From NCBI GenBank assembly GCA_027306505.1, contig DAHUZP010000083.1, positions 35,735 to 99,734 on the forward strand: 64,000 nt of DNA, read 5' to 3'. A program made the position numbers and the translations under genes. A model generated the notes under the pieces. That model was not told the DNA's origin and did not search any database. It saw only the letters and a list, made by a program, of their open reading frames with translations. The number at the start of each line of letters is the position of its first letter. Within the stretch, counting starts at the first letter, position 1. Source of the stretch: Thermoplasmata archaeon (lineage in GTDB: Archaea; Thermoplasmatota; Thermoplasmata; Lutacidiplasmatales; UBA184). Below are positions 1-7,902 of this stretch, piece by piece.

Positions 1-252
1 CGGGCTCACCAGGTGCACCGAGAACACCCCCGTCGCGTTGAGCGCGGAGATGAACGAGTGGCTGAGCGCCGAGCCCCCGTCCAGGTCCTGGACGTAGAGG
101 TCCACGGTGACGCTGCCGGTGTTCGAGAAGATCGCTCCGAAGAGCAGGATCAGGATGATGGGGAAGACGAGAGAGAAGAACAGCCCGACCCGGTTGCGCA
201 TGTAGGTCCGGGCGAAGACGAGGAAGTAGGCCCAGACCCGGATCGGCCTCAT
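1..252 (-). CDS. ABC-2 type export permease, N-terminal part (runs off the window)
   Basis: This is the first 84 residues of a membrane permease that continues beyond base 1. Translation from the ATG at 252 gives a short basic N-terminus, a hydrophobic helix at about residues 22-42 ending FGAIF, then the start of an extracytoplasmic stretch containing DLYVQDLDG. The same pattern is seen in the complete permease at 5543-6796, so it is a paralogue. Its start overlaps the stop of the upstream ATPase by 4 bp (ATGA), which implies translational coupling and a two-component ATPase/permease exporter. Substrate unknown; such exporters commonly move drugs, lipids or polysaccharides. Assignment to the family is secure, function is inferred. 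Confidence 0.85.
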   Translation of the reverse strand, partial: MRPIRVWAYFLVFARTYMRNRVGLFFSLVFPIILILLFGAIFSNTGSVTVDLYVQDLDGGSALSHSFISALNATGVFSVHLVSP

Positions 253-1229
253 GGGACCCCCTTCACCCTCGCGACCGGAGGACCGGCCCTCCGGTCCTTG
301 GTCCCGACGGTGCCCTCGCTCATCCGGCCCACGAGCCGGATGAAGACGTCCTCGAGCGTGTCCTTCTGCGTCGCGACCTCGCTCCATGGGAGCCCGCTCC
401 GCTCGACCAGCTGGAGGACCGCGAGCACGTCCTCCTTCGTCCGGATCTCCACCAGCGTGCGCCCGTCCTCGACCTGGACCTCCCCGGACCACTCGCCGCG
501 CAGCCGCTCCGCGATCGCCGGGGAGCCCTCGATCCGCAGGCGTGGGCGTCGGCCGAACCGGGTGATGATCTCCTCCGGGGTGCCCAAGGCGACGATCTTG
601 CCGTGGTCGATGATGCCCACACGGTCGGCGAGCGTCTCGGCCTCCTCCAGATAGTGCGTGGTGAGGAAGATGGTCCGGCCCCCGCGTCGCAACGCGCGCA
701 TCACGTCCCAGATGGCCCGGCGGGCCTGCGGGTCGAGCCCGGTGGTCGGTTCGTCGAGGAAGAGGACCTCCGGGTCGTTCACCAGGGCGAGCGCGAGCCC
801 CAGCTTCTGCTTCTGGCCGCCGGAGAGCTTCTCGAAGGCGTCGTCGGCCTTCTCCTCGAGCTCGACCTCTCTCAGGAGCCTCGTCGGGTCTGGCCTCTTG
901 TCGAAGAGGCGTCCATAGAACTGGATCGACTCGACCGGAGTGATCTTGTCGAAGAACGTGAAGTCCTGGGGGATCACGCCGACGCGTCGCTGGAGCTTCG
1001 CCCGGTCCTTCCAGGGGTCGTGGCCCAAGACCCGCACGCTCCCCGCGCTCCGGGGACGGATCCCCTCCAGCACCTCGACCGTGGTCGTCTTCCCGGCGCC
1101 GTTCGGACCGAGGAAGGCGAAGACCTCCCCCGACCGGACCTCGAGGTCGATCCCGTCCACCGCAGCGAGCGGGCCGTAGCGCTTGACGAGCCCCTGGACC
1201 TCGATCACCGAGTCCCCCACGCTGCCCAC
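249..1229 (-). CDS. ABC transporter ATP-binding protein (DrrA/CcmA type)
   Basis: This is the nucleotide-binding subunit that powers the permease encoded just downstream. Visible motifs are Walker A GPNGAGKTT (residues 41-49), a Q-loop near 88, the signature LSGGQ (135-139), Walker B VLFLDE (155-160) and the switch histidine in TTHYLEEAE (about 192). A C-terminal domain of about 100 residues follows, ending with the TLEDVFIRLVGR motif typical of DrrA-like ATPases. It is closely similar along its whole length to the ATPase at 6793-7719, so the two cassettes arose by duplication. It heads its operon and is divergent from the CBS gene. The start could be a few codons further in (VIEVQGL is the usual beginning). 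Substrate not predictable. Confidence 0.93.
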   Translation of the reverse strand: MGSVGDSVIEVQGLVKRYGPLAAVDGIDLEVRSGEVFAFLGPNGAGKTTTVEVLEGIRPRSAGSVRVLGHDPWKDRAKLQRRVGVIPQDFTFFDKITPVESIQFYGRLFDKRPDPTRLLREVELEEKADDAFEKLSGGQKQKLGLALALVNDPEVLFLDEPTTGLDPQARRAIWDVMRALRRGGRTIFLTTHYLEEAETLADRVGIIDHGKIVALGTPEEIITRFGRRPRLRIEGSPAIAERLRGEWSGEVQVEDGRTLVEIRTKEDVLAVLQLVERSGLPWSEVATQKDTLEDVFIRLVGRMSEGTVGTKDRRAGPPVARVKGVP

Positions 1230-1518
1230 CTCCGTCCTCGCTTCCCTCGCCGTAGCTCGGAGCGTGCCCTCTCCCCACGTACGTCGGTCGAAGGCCAGCG
1301 CCCTATCCGCCTCCTGCTACATCTATCGTTCGTCCAAACCGCTCCTTCCCCTGCTACCGTCCGCGGGGAGAGGGAAGTGCGGAGGTTTCCGCTCCTTCCA
1401 TCAAGACCCTTTGACGCACGAACCATCCCCCCGCGCGTGGTGGAACGCCGGGGGAGCTTCGATGGCGGGCGCGGACCTGCCGGCTACTTCCACGCCCGAA
1501 GGGGCCGTGCCCTAGGCG

Positions 1519-2187
1519 GTGGCGGCCGCCGTGCCGTCCTCCAACCTCCTCGCGGAGGAGCCGCGGGCCCGGGAGATCATGACGACCGCGGCCCGGGTCT
1601 GTCCGCAATCGGACACCTGCGAGGAGGTCGCCGAGCGGATGGGCCAGGAGCCCATCGGGATGTTCCCGGTCCTGGACGGGGACCAGCTCGTCGGGGCCGT
1701 CACGGACCGCGACCTCGTGGTGCCGCATCTCGCGGCGGGAGGGCGCCGCATCGTCCACCGCGCCGTGGTCTTCTGCATGGCCCCGCAGGTGACCGCGATC
1801 CCCCCCGGGGGCGCCGCTGCGCGAAGCGCTGCGCAAGATGCGGGAGGGGCGCTTCCGTCGCCTACCGGTCGTCGACGACGGTCACCTGGCCGGCGTGACC
1901 GGCCTGGACGACATCGTCTTCGAGGTGGGACGGCTCGCGAGCGCCGCCCTCGTGATCCAGGAGCCGCACAAGGACCATCGGGAGGAGATGGGGCAGGAGA
2001 GGTCTCCGCGCGACGCTCGGGGAGCGTGCTGCGGGCACCCTCGCGCCCCGCTTCGGCCACACCCCCCAGCGAGCGCCCGGGACCCCGCCCGACCACGGCA
2101 CTCCGGGCCCTACGACGAACATTCGGCCCTGACGGACCGCGGCTCAAGGGGAAGGCCCTGGACGCTCGGGTCGAGCAGCGGCCCTGA
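1519..2187 (+). pseudogene. CBS-domain protein, frameshifted
   Basis: A pair of CBS domains, which normally bind adenosyl nucleotides, is spread over two reading frames. From the GTG at 1519 the first domain reads AREIMTTAA and then PVLDGDQLVGAVTDRDLVV. After about base 1800 this frame loses homology, while the +1 frame continues with LRKMREGRFRRLPVVDD and HLAGVTGLDDI, the second domain. The break lies in a run of six C and five G at about 1799-1810; removing one base restores a single protein. The end is also unclear: the second-domain frame stays open far into antisense of the next gene, so a second indel may exist near 2000-2130. Either a real pseudogene or a homopolymer assembly error. 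Confidence 0.65.
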
Positions 2188-2269
2188 GCGCCTCGCCGGG
2201 GTCCCTCGCCCCTCGTGTGGCCGGGGCCCGCGCGGGCCCCCCTGCGCACGACCGGGGGACGTGCCCCGC

Positions 2270-3463
2270 CTACAGGAGGTTCTCGAACTCCTTCGTGACC
2301 TCGGGATACTTGTCCTTGACCGCCTTGAGGATGTTGAGGACGGAGAGCTTCTCGAGCTTGACGCCTGCGAGCGCGTCGATGATCTTGTCGAAGATCTCGT
2401 CGGGCAGGGAGACCAGCTTCTCCTTCGCGACCCAGTTGCGCAGCAGCTTCTCCTCGAGCACGGCGCGCCAGCCCTGGTCGTACTTCATGAGGAACGTCCT
2501 CGAGACGTCGCCCGTCTGCGCCGCCTCGGCCGCGACCTTCCCCGCGATCTTCCCGGCGATGCACCCGTTCGCGATGCCTCCACCGGTGAGCGGGTCGATC
2601 ATCCGGGCCGCGTCCCCCACGAGCAGGAGGCCGTCCGTGACCGACTGCTTGATCGGAGGGGAGATGGAGACCCCGCCACCGACCATGTCGATCTTCTTCC
2701 CCTTGGAGTAGCCGGGGTGGTGCTCGATCCAGCGGTCGAGGTAGTCCTTGGTCTCGGCCGCGTTCTTGATCTGGGAGACCTGGACACCGATGCCTACGTT
2801 GGCGAGCCCGTCGCCCTTGGGGAACACCCAGACGTAGCCGCCCGGGGCGACCTTGCCCAGGTAGAAGTCACAGTAGCGGACGTCGGAGTCCACGTTGGTC
2901 ATCCGGTACTGCAGGCAGGAGTCCATGTCGCGGAGCTGGAGGTTCGTGGGGAGCCCCGCCCATCGTCCCACCTGGCTCTCGAAGCCGTCCGCCCCGACCG
3001 TGATCTTCGCGTGGATCTCGAAGGGCTGGCCGAAGTGGGTCGCCTTGACGCCGACGATCGCCCCGTTCTTCCGGAGCAGGGCCTTCGCGTGGGTCTTGAG
3101 ATGGATGGTGGTGTTCGCGTTCGCGGCGTCGATGGCGAGCTGCTTGTCGAACGCATCGCGCTCGACGACGTAGCCCACCTCGTTGCCCGCGTGCTTCTCG
3201 TTGATCTCCATCACCTTCTCGGAGGGGGAGTAGATGCGGGCCCCCTCCACCTCGAGGTTGATCCAGCGGTTCGACGGGGTGATGCCCACGTCGCTCAGCC
3301 AGGCCTTCGACATCCCCTCGCCGCACCGGACGGGGGAGCCGATCTCCTGGCGCTTCTCGATCATGATGACGCTCGCGCCGCTCTTGGCGGCCCACTTGGC
3401 GGTCATGCTGCCGGCGGGACCGGCTCCCACGACCAGTACATCGCAACGAAGGTCCGCGACCAT
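2270..3463 (-). CDS. geranylgeranyl reductase family flavoprotein (archaeal lipid saturation)
   Basis: FAD-dependent enzyme that reduces the double bonds of geranylgeranyl chains, in archaea usually those of digeranylgeranylglycerophospholipids. The N-terminal Rossmann motif GAGPAG is at residues 13-18. The family Cys lies in VRCGEG (about 47). The substrate-channel motif PGGYVWVFP is at 207-215, and the second FAD motif GDAARMIDPLTGGG is near 283. The length of 397 residues is normal. A 2x[4Fe-4S] ferredoxin gene lies about 100 bp upstream on the same strand; in Methanosarcina acetivorans the adjacent ferredoxin is known to support this reductase. The start is the codon next to MVADLRCDVLVVG. 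Exact substrate (lipid or free prenyl diphosphate) cannot be read from sequence. Confidence 0.93.
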   Translation of the reverse strand: MVADLRCDVLVVGAGPAGSMTAKWAAKSGASVIMIEKRQEIGSPVRCGEGMSKAWLSDVGITPSNRWINLEVEGARIYSPSEKVMEINEKHAGNEVGYVVERDAFDKQLAIDAANANTTIHLKTHAKALLRKNGAIVGVKATHFGQPFEIHAKITVGADGFESQVGRWAGLPTNLQLRDMDSCLQYRMTNVDSDVRYCDFYLGKVAPGGYVWVFPKGDGLANVGIGVQVSQIKNAAETKDYLDRWIEHHPGYSKGKKIDMVGGGVSISPPIKQSVTDGLLLVGDAARMIDPLTGGGIANGCIAGKIAGKVAAEAAQTGDVSRTFLMKYDQGWRAVLEEKLLRNWVAKEKLVSLPDEIFDKIIDALAGVKLEKLSVLNILKAVKDKYPEVTKEFENLL

Positions 3464-3559
3464 CTCTTCCCTTCCTCCCCCTACCTCGTGTGGACCTTGA
3501 ACGGACCCCTCAGCGTCGCTCGTCCCCCGCGACCCTCGACCACCTGGACGCTCGGCCCC

Positions 3560-3751
3560 TCACCGGATGGTGATGGCGCCCACCGGACAGGCGCGGACGC
3601 AGATATTGCAGCGGGTGCAGACGTCCTCGTCGAACCCGATGCGCCACTCGTCGAGATAGATGCAGTTGAGCGGGCATATGCCGACGCACGCTCCGCAGGA
3701 GACGCAGACCTCCCCGCTCGATTCGATGTGCAGGTCCTTCTTGCTCGGCAC
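3560..3751 (-). CDS. 2x[4Fe-4S] ferredoxin, likely partner of the geranylgeranyl reductase
   Basis: A 63-residue soluble electron carrier. Two complete CxxCxxCxxxCP sets are present: Cys16, 19, 22, 26 and Cys45, 48, 51, 55. There is one extra Cys30. The start is GTG, giving MPSKKDLHIE, with a GGAGGG stretch just upstream and a TATA-like TTAATTAT about 40 bp before it, so this gene has a short leader. It is followed by the geranylgeranyl reductase in the same direction, and the pairing suggests it delivers low-potential electrons for lipid saturation. It could also serve other reductases such as the flavin enzymes next door. Confidence 0.93.
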   Translation of the reverse strand: MPSKKDLHIESSGEVCVSCGACVGICPLNCIYLDEWRIGFDEDVCTRCNICVRACPVGAITIR

Positions 3752-3790
3752 GGCCCTCCTGGCGGAGCGGTCGGACCCCGCGCCTGGGGA

Positions 3791-3798
3791 TAATTAAC
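3791..3798 (-). promoter_or_regulatory. TATA-like element for the ferredoxin/geranylgeranyl reductase unit
   Basis: TTAATTAT on the minus strand in an otherwise GC-rich gap, 40-47 bp before the ferredoxin GTG. This spacing predicts a leader of roughly 15 nt containing the GGAGGG ribosome-binding site. Confidence 0.45.
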
Positions 3799-3824
3799 CT
3801 TTCGAATCCAGGGCCTGACGCGTC

Positions 3825-4850
3825 CTACCCCCCTTCCGTGGGGGTCCCGACGGCGTTCGGGATGGCCGCGGAGGTCGCGGAGGGGACCTCGGTCCCGGCG
3901 GGCCCTTCCATCCCTTCTTCCGCGAGCCATCGCTCGGCATCGATCGCGGCCATGCAACCCATCCCCGCCGCCGTCACGGCCTGACGGTAGCGGTGGTCGT
4001 GGACGTCGCCCGCGGCGAAGACCCCGGGGACGCTCGTGAGGGTGTGCTCCTTCGTCCGTAGGTACCCGTTAGGTTCGAGCTCGAGTGCCCCCCGGAAGAG
4101 GGCGGTCGTGGGCTCGTGACCGATCGCGACGAACACACCACCGCAGGGGACGGTGCGCACCTCACCGGTTCGGATATCCTTCAGGCGCGCGCCCGTGACC
4201 GAGCCCTCGCCCAGGACCTCTTCGACGACCGCGTTCCAAATGAAGCGGATCTTGGGGTTCTTCTGGGCCCGCTCGACCATGATCCGGCTCGCCCGGAGCG
4301 CGTCGCGCCGGTGCACCACGGTCACCTGCTTCGCGAACTTGGTGAGGAAGGTCGCCTCTTCGAGCGCGGTGTCGCCGCCCCCTATGACGAGGAGGTCCCG
4401 GCCCTTGAAGAAGAACCCGTCGCACGTCGCGCACGCGGAGACCCCGTGCCCCCGCAGCTTCTCCTCCCCGGGCACGTTGAGCCACTTCGCCTGGGCCCCC
4501 GTCGCGACGATCACGGCGTCCGCGACCACTTCCGCGCCCCCGGAGGTGCGGAGATGGAAGGGACGTGAGCGGACCTCGAGCCGGGAGACGCTGTCGTCCA
4601 GGATCCGGGTGCCGAAGCGCTCGGCCTGCTTGCGGATGAGGTCCATGAGCTCCGGCCCTTGGATCCCGTCCGGGAACCCGGGATAGTTCTCGACCTCGTT
4701 GGTGATCATGAGCTGGCCCCCCGCGGGGACGCCCGCGATGAGCACGGGGCGAAGGTTCGCCCGCGCCGTGTAGATGGCCGCGGTGAGGCCGGCGGGTCCA
4801 CTGCCGATGATCGCGACTCGGGTCCGAACGGGCGACGACTGGGAGGTCAT
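3825..4850 (-). CDS. trxB: thioredoxin reductase
   Basis: Flavoprotein that passes electrons from NAD(P)H through FAD to thioredoxin-like proteins. From MTSQSS (341 residues) it shows the FAD motif GSGPAG (16-21), the redox-active disulfide CATC (Cys140, Cys143), a second Rossmann motif GGGDTA (about 157-162) followed by HRRDALRA, the pattern usual for NADPH use, and the C-terminal FAD motif GDVHDHRYRQA. The frame is open upstream, but the ATG at 4850 overlaps the upstream flavin reductase stop by 4 bp (ATGA), so that start is preferred. It is the last gene of an apparent ATPase-permease-flavin reductase-trxB operon. The C-terminal 25 residues are low complexity. Confidence 0.95.
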   Translation of the reverse strand: MTSQSSPVRTRVAIIGSGPAGLTAAIYTARANLRPVLIAGVPAGGQLMITNEVENYPGFPDGIQGPELMDLIRKQAERFGTRILDDSVSRLEVRSRPFHLRTSGGAEVVADAVIVATGAQAKWLNVPGEEKLRGHGVSACATCDGFFFKGRDLLVIGGGDTALEEATFLTKFAKQVTVVHRRDALRASRIMVERAQKNPKIRFIWNAVVEEVLGEGSVTGARLKDIRTGEVRTVPCGGVFVAIGHEPTTALFRGALELEPNGYLRTKEHTLTSVPGVFAAGDVHDHRYRQAVTAAGMGCMAAIDAERWLAEEGMEGPAGTEVPSATSAAIPNAVGTPTEGG

Positions 4851-5539
4851 GGGTTCCTTCTCCTCCGGCGCGGGGGTCCGTGAGAAGGCCCTCGAGAGGT
4901 CATAACGAGATGGTCCGCCTGTGAGGGTCTCGCGTACCCGCCCCTCCAGAAGACCAGCGGGAGCCCGTGGGCGCCGCTTCCGTGCTCCAGGGAGACCACG
5001 CGCCCCAGGAACAGGACGTGCGTCGCGTAGGAGAAGGAGCGGACCACCTCGCACTCGAAGGAGGTGAGGCCGCCGTCCAACCAGGCGTGCCCGAGCGGGC
5101 CCCGGTGGAACGGCACGCCCTGGAACTTCTCAAAGGAGGGGATGCGGGACGCGAAGAGCTCGGAAAGATGGCCTTGCGCGGAGGAGAGGACCGTGACCCC
5201 GAAGCGCCCCGAGCGCTGCACCACCGGGGTCGTGTCCGCGTTCCGGTTGAGCGAGATGAGCACCGTCGGGGGCTCCAAGCTCACGGAGAGGAACGCGTTC
5301 ACCGTCATCCCGACGTCCCGGTCCACGTGGCGCGCGGTGACCACGGTCACCCCCGTCGCGAAGCGGCCCATCAGGTCTCGGAAGACGGCGGCGTCGACGG
5401 GGGGTGGGGCGGCGGGGGAGGCGACAGCGGGAGGGCGCTCGGGAAGCGGCGGTCGGACCCCTCCGCCCTCCTCCATCGCCCGCCGGGCCCCGCCCCCCCG
5501 CGGACCGACCGGCTTGGCGCGGGTCCCCCCCTTCCCCAC
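4847..5539 (-). CDS. flavin reductase-like FMN-binding split-barrel protein
   Basis: Member of the flavin reductase family that binds FMN and reduces flavin or assists a monooxygenase. Family signatures are MGRFATGVTVVTA, GMTVNAFLSVSLEPP, ISLNRNADT and FGVTVLSSAQ, followed by a conserved FECEVV. The first 48 residues, from a GTG at 5539, are Pro/Ala/Gly-rich and probably disordered; the domain begins at about VDAAVFRDLMG. Its start lies 3 bp from the exporter permease stop, and its own stop overlaps trxB by 4 bp, so it appears to be cotranscribed with both. Which substrate or partner oxygenase it serves is unknown. Confidence 0.9.
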   Translation of the reverse strand: MGKGGTRAKPVGPRGGGARRAMEEGGGVRPPLPERPPAVASPAAPPPVDAAVFRDLMGRFATGVTVVTARHVDRDVGMTVNAFLSVSLEPPTVLISLNRNADTTPVVQRSGRFGVTVLSSAQGHLSELFASRIPSFEKFQGVPFHRGPLGHAWLDGGLTSFECEVVRSFSYATHVLFLGRVVSLEHGSGAHGLPLVFWRGGYARPSQADHLVMTSRGPSHGPPRRRRRNP

Positions 5540-5542
5540 GGC

Positions 5543-6796
5543 TCACTCCTCCCGCCAGCGGAAGGCGAAGACCGCGGCGACGAAGGTGATGCTGGCCATG
5601 ATCGCGATGAGCCCCAGGTCAACGAGCGCCTGGGCGGTGTTGGAGAAGACGCTCACCGACTGGATCCCGTTGATGACGTAGTAGAGCGGCCAGATCCGAG
5701 CGTAGGGCTGGAGCCAGGAGGGCATCACCGAGACCGGGATGAAAGCGCCGGAGAGGAACATCATCGGGAAGGCGAACAGGTTCGAGATGATCCCCGCGGT
5801 CTCGGCCTTTTTCGAAAGGGTGCCGATGAGCATCCCCAGCGCCGCGAAGAAGAGGGGGCCGAGGAGGAGGAAGGGGATGATCAGCGGGCCGACGATCACG
5901 TGGGCCCCGAAGACCAGGACCCCCGTCACGAAGAGGATCACCGTGGAGATGATGGTCATGAGCCAGTTCCAGAGGATGAGGGAGAGGAGCCACTCCCCCT
6001 TCGTGAGCGGCGTCAGGGAGAGCGCCTTGAACAGCTTCTCCTTCTTGTACTCGGCCGTCACGTTCACCATGGCGAAGAGCGGGTTCATCAGGATCGCGAA
6101 CCCGATGAGACCGGGGACCTCGTAGTCGATGGTCTTCGGCGTGTAGGTCGTCGAGCTCACCGCGGTCGGGGTGGGGAAGTAGGCGACGGGCGGCAGGCCG
6201 CGGGTGTTGAACGTGTTGAGCGCGCTGGAGACGGCCCCCTCCACGATCCCCGCCGAGGCCTGGTCGAACGGGTTGACGAAGAGATGCACCTCCGCGGGCA
6301 CACCGACCTGATGGCCGTAGGTCAAGTTCCAGAGCCGCTCCCCAAAGCCGGGGGGGATCACGATCCCGTTCGAGTAGGAATGCTGGGACATGTACAGGCT
6401 CATGTTGCCCGCGTTCGCGGAGACGTTGTGGATCGAGACCAGTCCCGTCTGGTCGAGGTAGTGGTAGAAGGCGAGGGTCGTCGAGTTGTTCCCGTCCTGG
6501 TTCTGCACGTAGAGCGCGACACTGGACGGTGAGCTGCTGGACCCGAAGATCGCCCCGAACATCAGGACCAGGATGAACGGGAAGAGCAGCGTGAAGAAGA
6601 CCGCCTCCGGGCTCCGCAGGTAGGAGCGTGCGTAGAGGACGAAGTTCGCCCAGACGCGACGCGGGTTGAGCGGCCCCCCCGAGGAGCTCCGTCGGGGGCG
6701 GGGGGCGGGAGCGGCGCTCGCCTCCGGGGCGATCGCCTCCTTGGGAGCGGACGCCGGCAACGGCTTGGGGGACCCCTTGCCCTGGTCGGTGGTCAT
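5543..6796 (-). CDS. ABC-2 type export permease
   Basis: Membrane subunit of the second exporter (417 residues). A cytoplasmic Pro/Ala-rich N-terminus of about 45 residues is followed by helix 1 ending in FGAIFG. Next comes an extracytoplasmic domain of about 170 residues rich in Asn and Ser. The C-terminal ABC2 core has about five helices, with the motif LSGAFIP typical of the family. It overlaps the ATPase upstream by 4 bp (ATGA). It resembles the partial permease at 1-252. The flavin reductase and trxB follow with 3-bp and overlapping junctions, an unusual association for a two-component exporter. Confidence 0.92.
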   Translation of the reverse strand: MTTDQGKGSPKPLPASAPKEAIAPEASAAPAPRPRRSSSGGPLNPRRVWANFVLYARSYLRSPEAVFFTLLFPFILVLMFGAIFGSSSSPSSVALYVQNQDGNNSTTLAFYHYLDQTGLVSIHNVSANAGNMSLYMSQHSYSNGIVIPPGFGERLWNLTYGHQVGVPAEVHLFVNPFDQASAGIVEGAVSSALNTFNTRGLPPVAYFPTPTAVSSTTYTPKTIDYEVPGLIGFAILMNPLFAMVNVTAEYKKEKLFKALSLTPLTKGEWLLSLILWNWLMTIISTVILFVTGVLVFGAHVIVGPLIIPFLLLGPLFFAALGMLIGTLSKKAETAGIISNLFAFPMMFLSGAFIPVSVMPSWLQPYARIWPLYYVINGIQSVSVFSNTAQALVDLGLIAIMASITFVAAVFAFRWREE

Positions 6797-7719
6797 TCCC
6801 TACGCACCTCCCCGGTCTCATCGAGCTCGCCCACCATCGAGATGAAGACGTTCTCGAGCGTGTCGCGCTCCGTGTTGATCTCGGGCCAGGGGAGCCCCGA
6901 GCGGTCCACCACCTCCAACGCGCGGAGGAGCACGCCCTTCTGCTGGATCGGGACGATGACCGTTCCGTCGTGGACCTTGAGCCCCGCTCCGACCTCCCTT
7001 TCGAGGAGGGAGATGAGCTCTGGAACCGCCTTCAGGACCAGGCGGGGGCCCTGCCCGTGCCGCTCGATGAGCTCGGTCGGTGACCCCTCCGTCACGATCG
7101 TCCCGTGGTGAAGGATCGCGACGCGGTCCGCGAGCTGCTCCGCCTCCTCCAGGTAGTGGGTGGTGAGGAAGATGGTCCGCCCTTCCTTCTGCAGCTCCCG
7201 AAGGAGCTCCCAGACCGCGCGCCGGGCCTGAGGGTCGAGCCCCGTGGTCGGCTCGTCCAGGAAGAGGAGCTCCGGGTCGTTCACCAGCGCGAGAGCGACC
7301 CCGAGCTTCTGCTTCTGCCCGCCGGAGAGCTTGTCGTAGGTGTCGTCCGCCTTCTCCTCCAACAGGACCCGGTGCAGGACCTCTTGCGGATCGACGCTCA
7401 CCCCGAAGAGGCGGGCGTAGTAGCGGACCGCCTCCCTGGGGGTGACCTTGTCGAAGAAGCGGAACCCCTGGGGCATCACCCCGACCTTGCGGTGGAGCTC
7501 GCCCGCGTGCCGCCAGGGGTCGAGCCCGAGCACGTGGACCATCCCCGAGCTCGCCCGGCGGAGCCCCTCGAGGATCTCCACCGTGGTGGTCTTACCGGCC
7601 CCGTTCGGTCCGAGGAAGGAGAAGACCTGCCCGCGGGGGACCCGAAAGGTGATGCCGTCCACGGCCCGGAGCGGCCCGTACTGCTTGACGAGGCCCTCGA
7701 CCTCGATGATCGCGTCCAT
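6793..7719 (-). CDS. ABC transporter ATP-binding protein (DrrA/CcmA type)
   Basis: ATPase of the second exporter cassette (308 residues). Walker A GPNGAGKTT is at 37-45, signature LSGGQ at 131-135, Walker B LLFLDE at 151-156, the switch His in TTHYLEEAE near 188, and the C-terminal motif TLENVFISMVGEL. It is a clear paralogue of the ATPase at 249-1229, with the same domain plan. It is the first gene of the ATPase-permease-flavin reductase-trxB unit. A TATA-like CATTATAC lies about 30 bp before the ATG, consistent with a leaderless transcript. Substrate unknown. Confidence 0.94.
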   Translation of the reverse strand: MDAIIEVEGLVKQYGPLRAVDGITFRVPRGQVFSFLGPNGAGKTTTVEILEGLRRASSGMVHVLGLDPWRHAGELHRKVGVMPQGFRFFDKVTPREAVRYYARLFGVSVDPQEVLHRVLLEEKADDTYDKLSGGQKQKLGVALALVNDPELLFLDEPTTGLDPQARRAVWELLRELQKEGRTIFLTTHYLEEAEQLADRVAILHHGTIVTEGSPTELIERHGQGPRLVLKAVPELISLLEREVGAGLKVHDGTVIVPIQQKGVLLRALEVVDRSGLPWPEINTERDTLENVFISMVGELDETGEVRRE

Positions 7720-7747
7720 CGGTCGGCCCGTCCGACGGCCTTCCCCG

Positions 7748-7755
7748 TATAATGA
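7748..7755 (-). promoter_or_regulatory. TATA-like element before the second exporter operon
   Basis: Minus-strand TCATTATA, about 30 bp upstream of the ATPase ATG at 7719, the distance expected for leaderless archaeal transcription. Confidence 0.4.
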
Positions 7756-7869
7756 CTAGTTCGGCACGGCGCGCCCGTCCAGGGGTCGATGGCGGTGCCG
7801 TTCCCTGGCAGAGGGACGGTCTTCCTCCCGGACGACCCCCGAACCCCCGGCAGCAGGTGAGGCGCAGGA

Positions 7870-7877
7870 CTTAACCC
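7870..7877 (+). promoter_or_regulatory. TATA-like element before the lipid cassette
   Basis: CTTAACCC 27-33 bp before the GTG at 7903. Its position supports that GTG as the start of a leaderless message for the three-gene cassette. Confidence 0.4.
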
Positions 7878-7902
7878 TCGGGCGAACTTCCTTCGGGGCA
7901 CC

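Noticed and set aside
1230..1518. Possible small gene between the first ABC ATPase and the CBS gene
   Set aside because: The available frames have shadow-like composition and no start signal; I see only a divergent intergenic region.
1838..3793. A 651-codon plus-strand frame following the CBS domain
   Set aside because: Beyond about base 2000 it is the complement of the geranylgeranyl reductase and ferredoxin genes; long antisense frames are common at this GC content.
3781..3830. tRNA-like TTCGAATCC near 3800
   Set aside because: No complementary T-stem, acceptor stem or anticodon arm can be drawn around it; it is part of the ferredoxin promoter region.
4851..5054. Longer N-terminus for thioredoxin reductase
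   Set aside because: It would overlap the flavin reductase in another frame; the ATG at 4850 has a 4-bp operon overlap and the normal family N-terminus.
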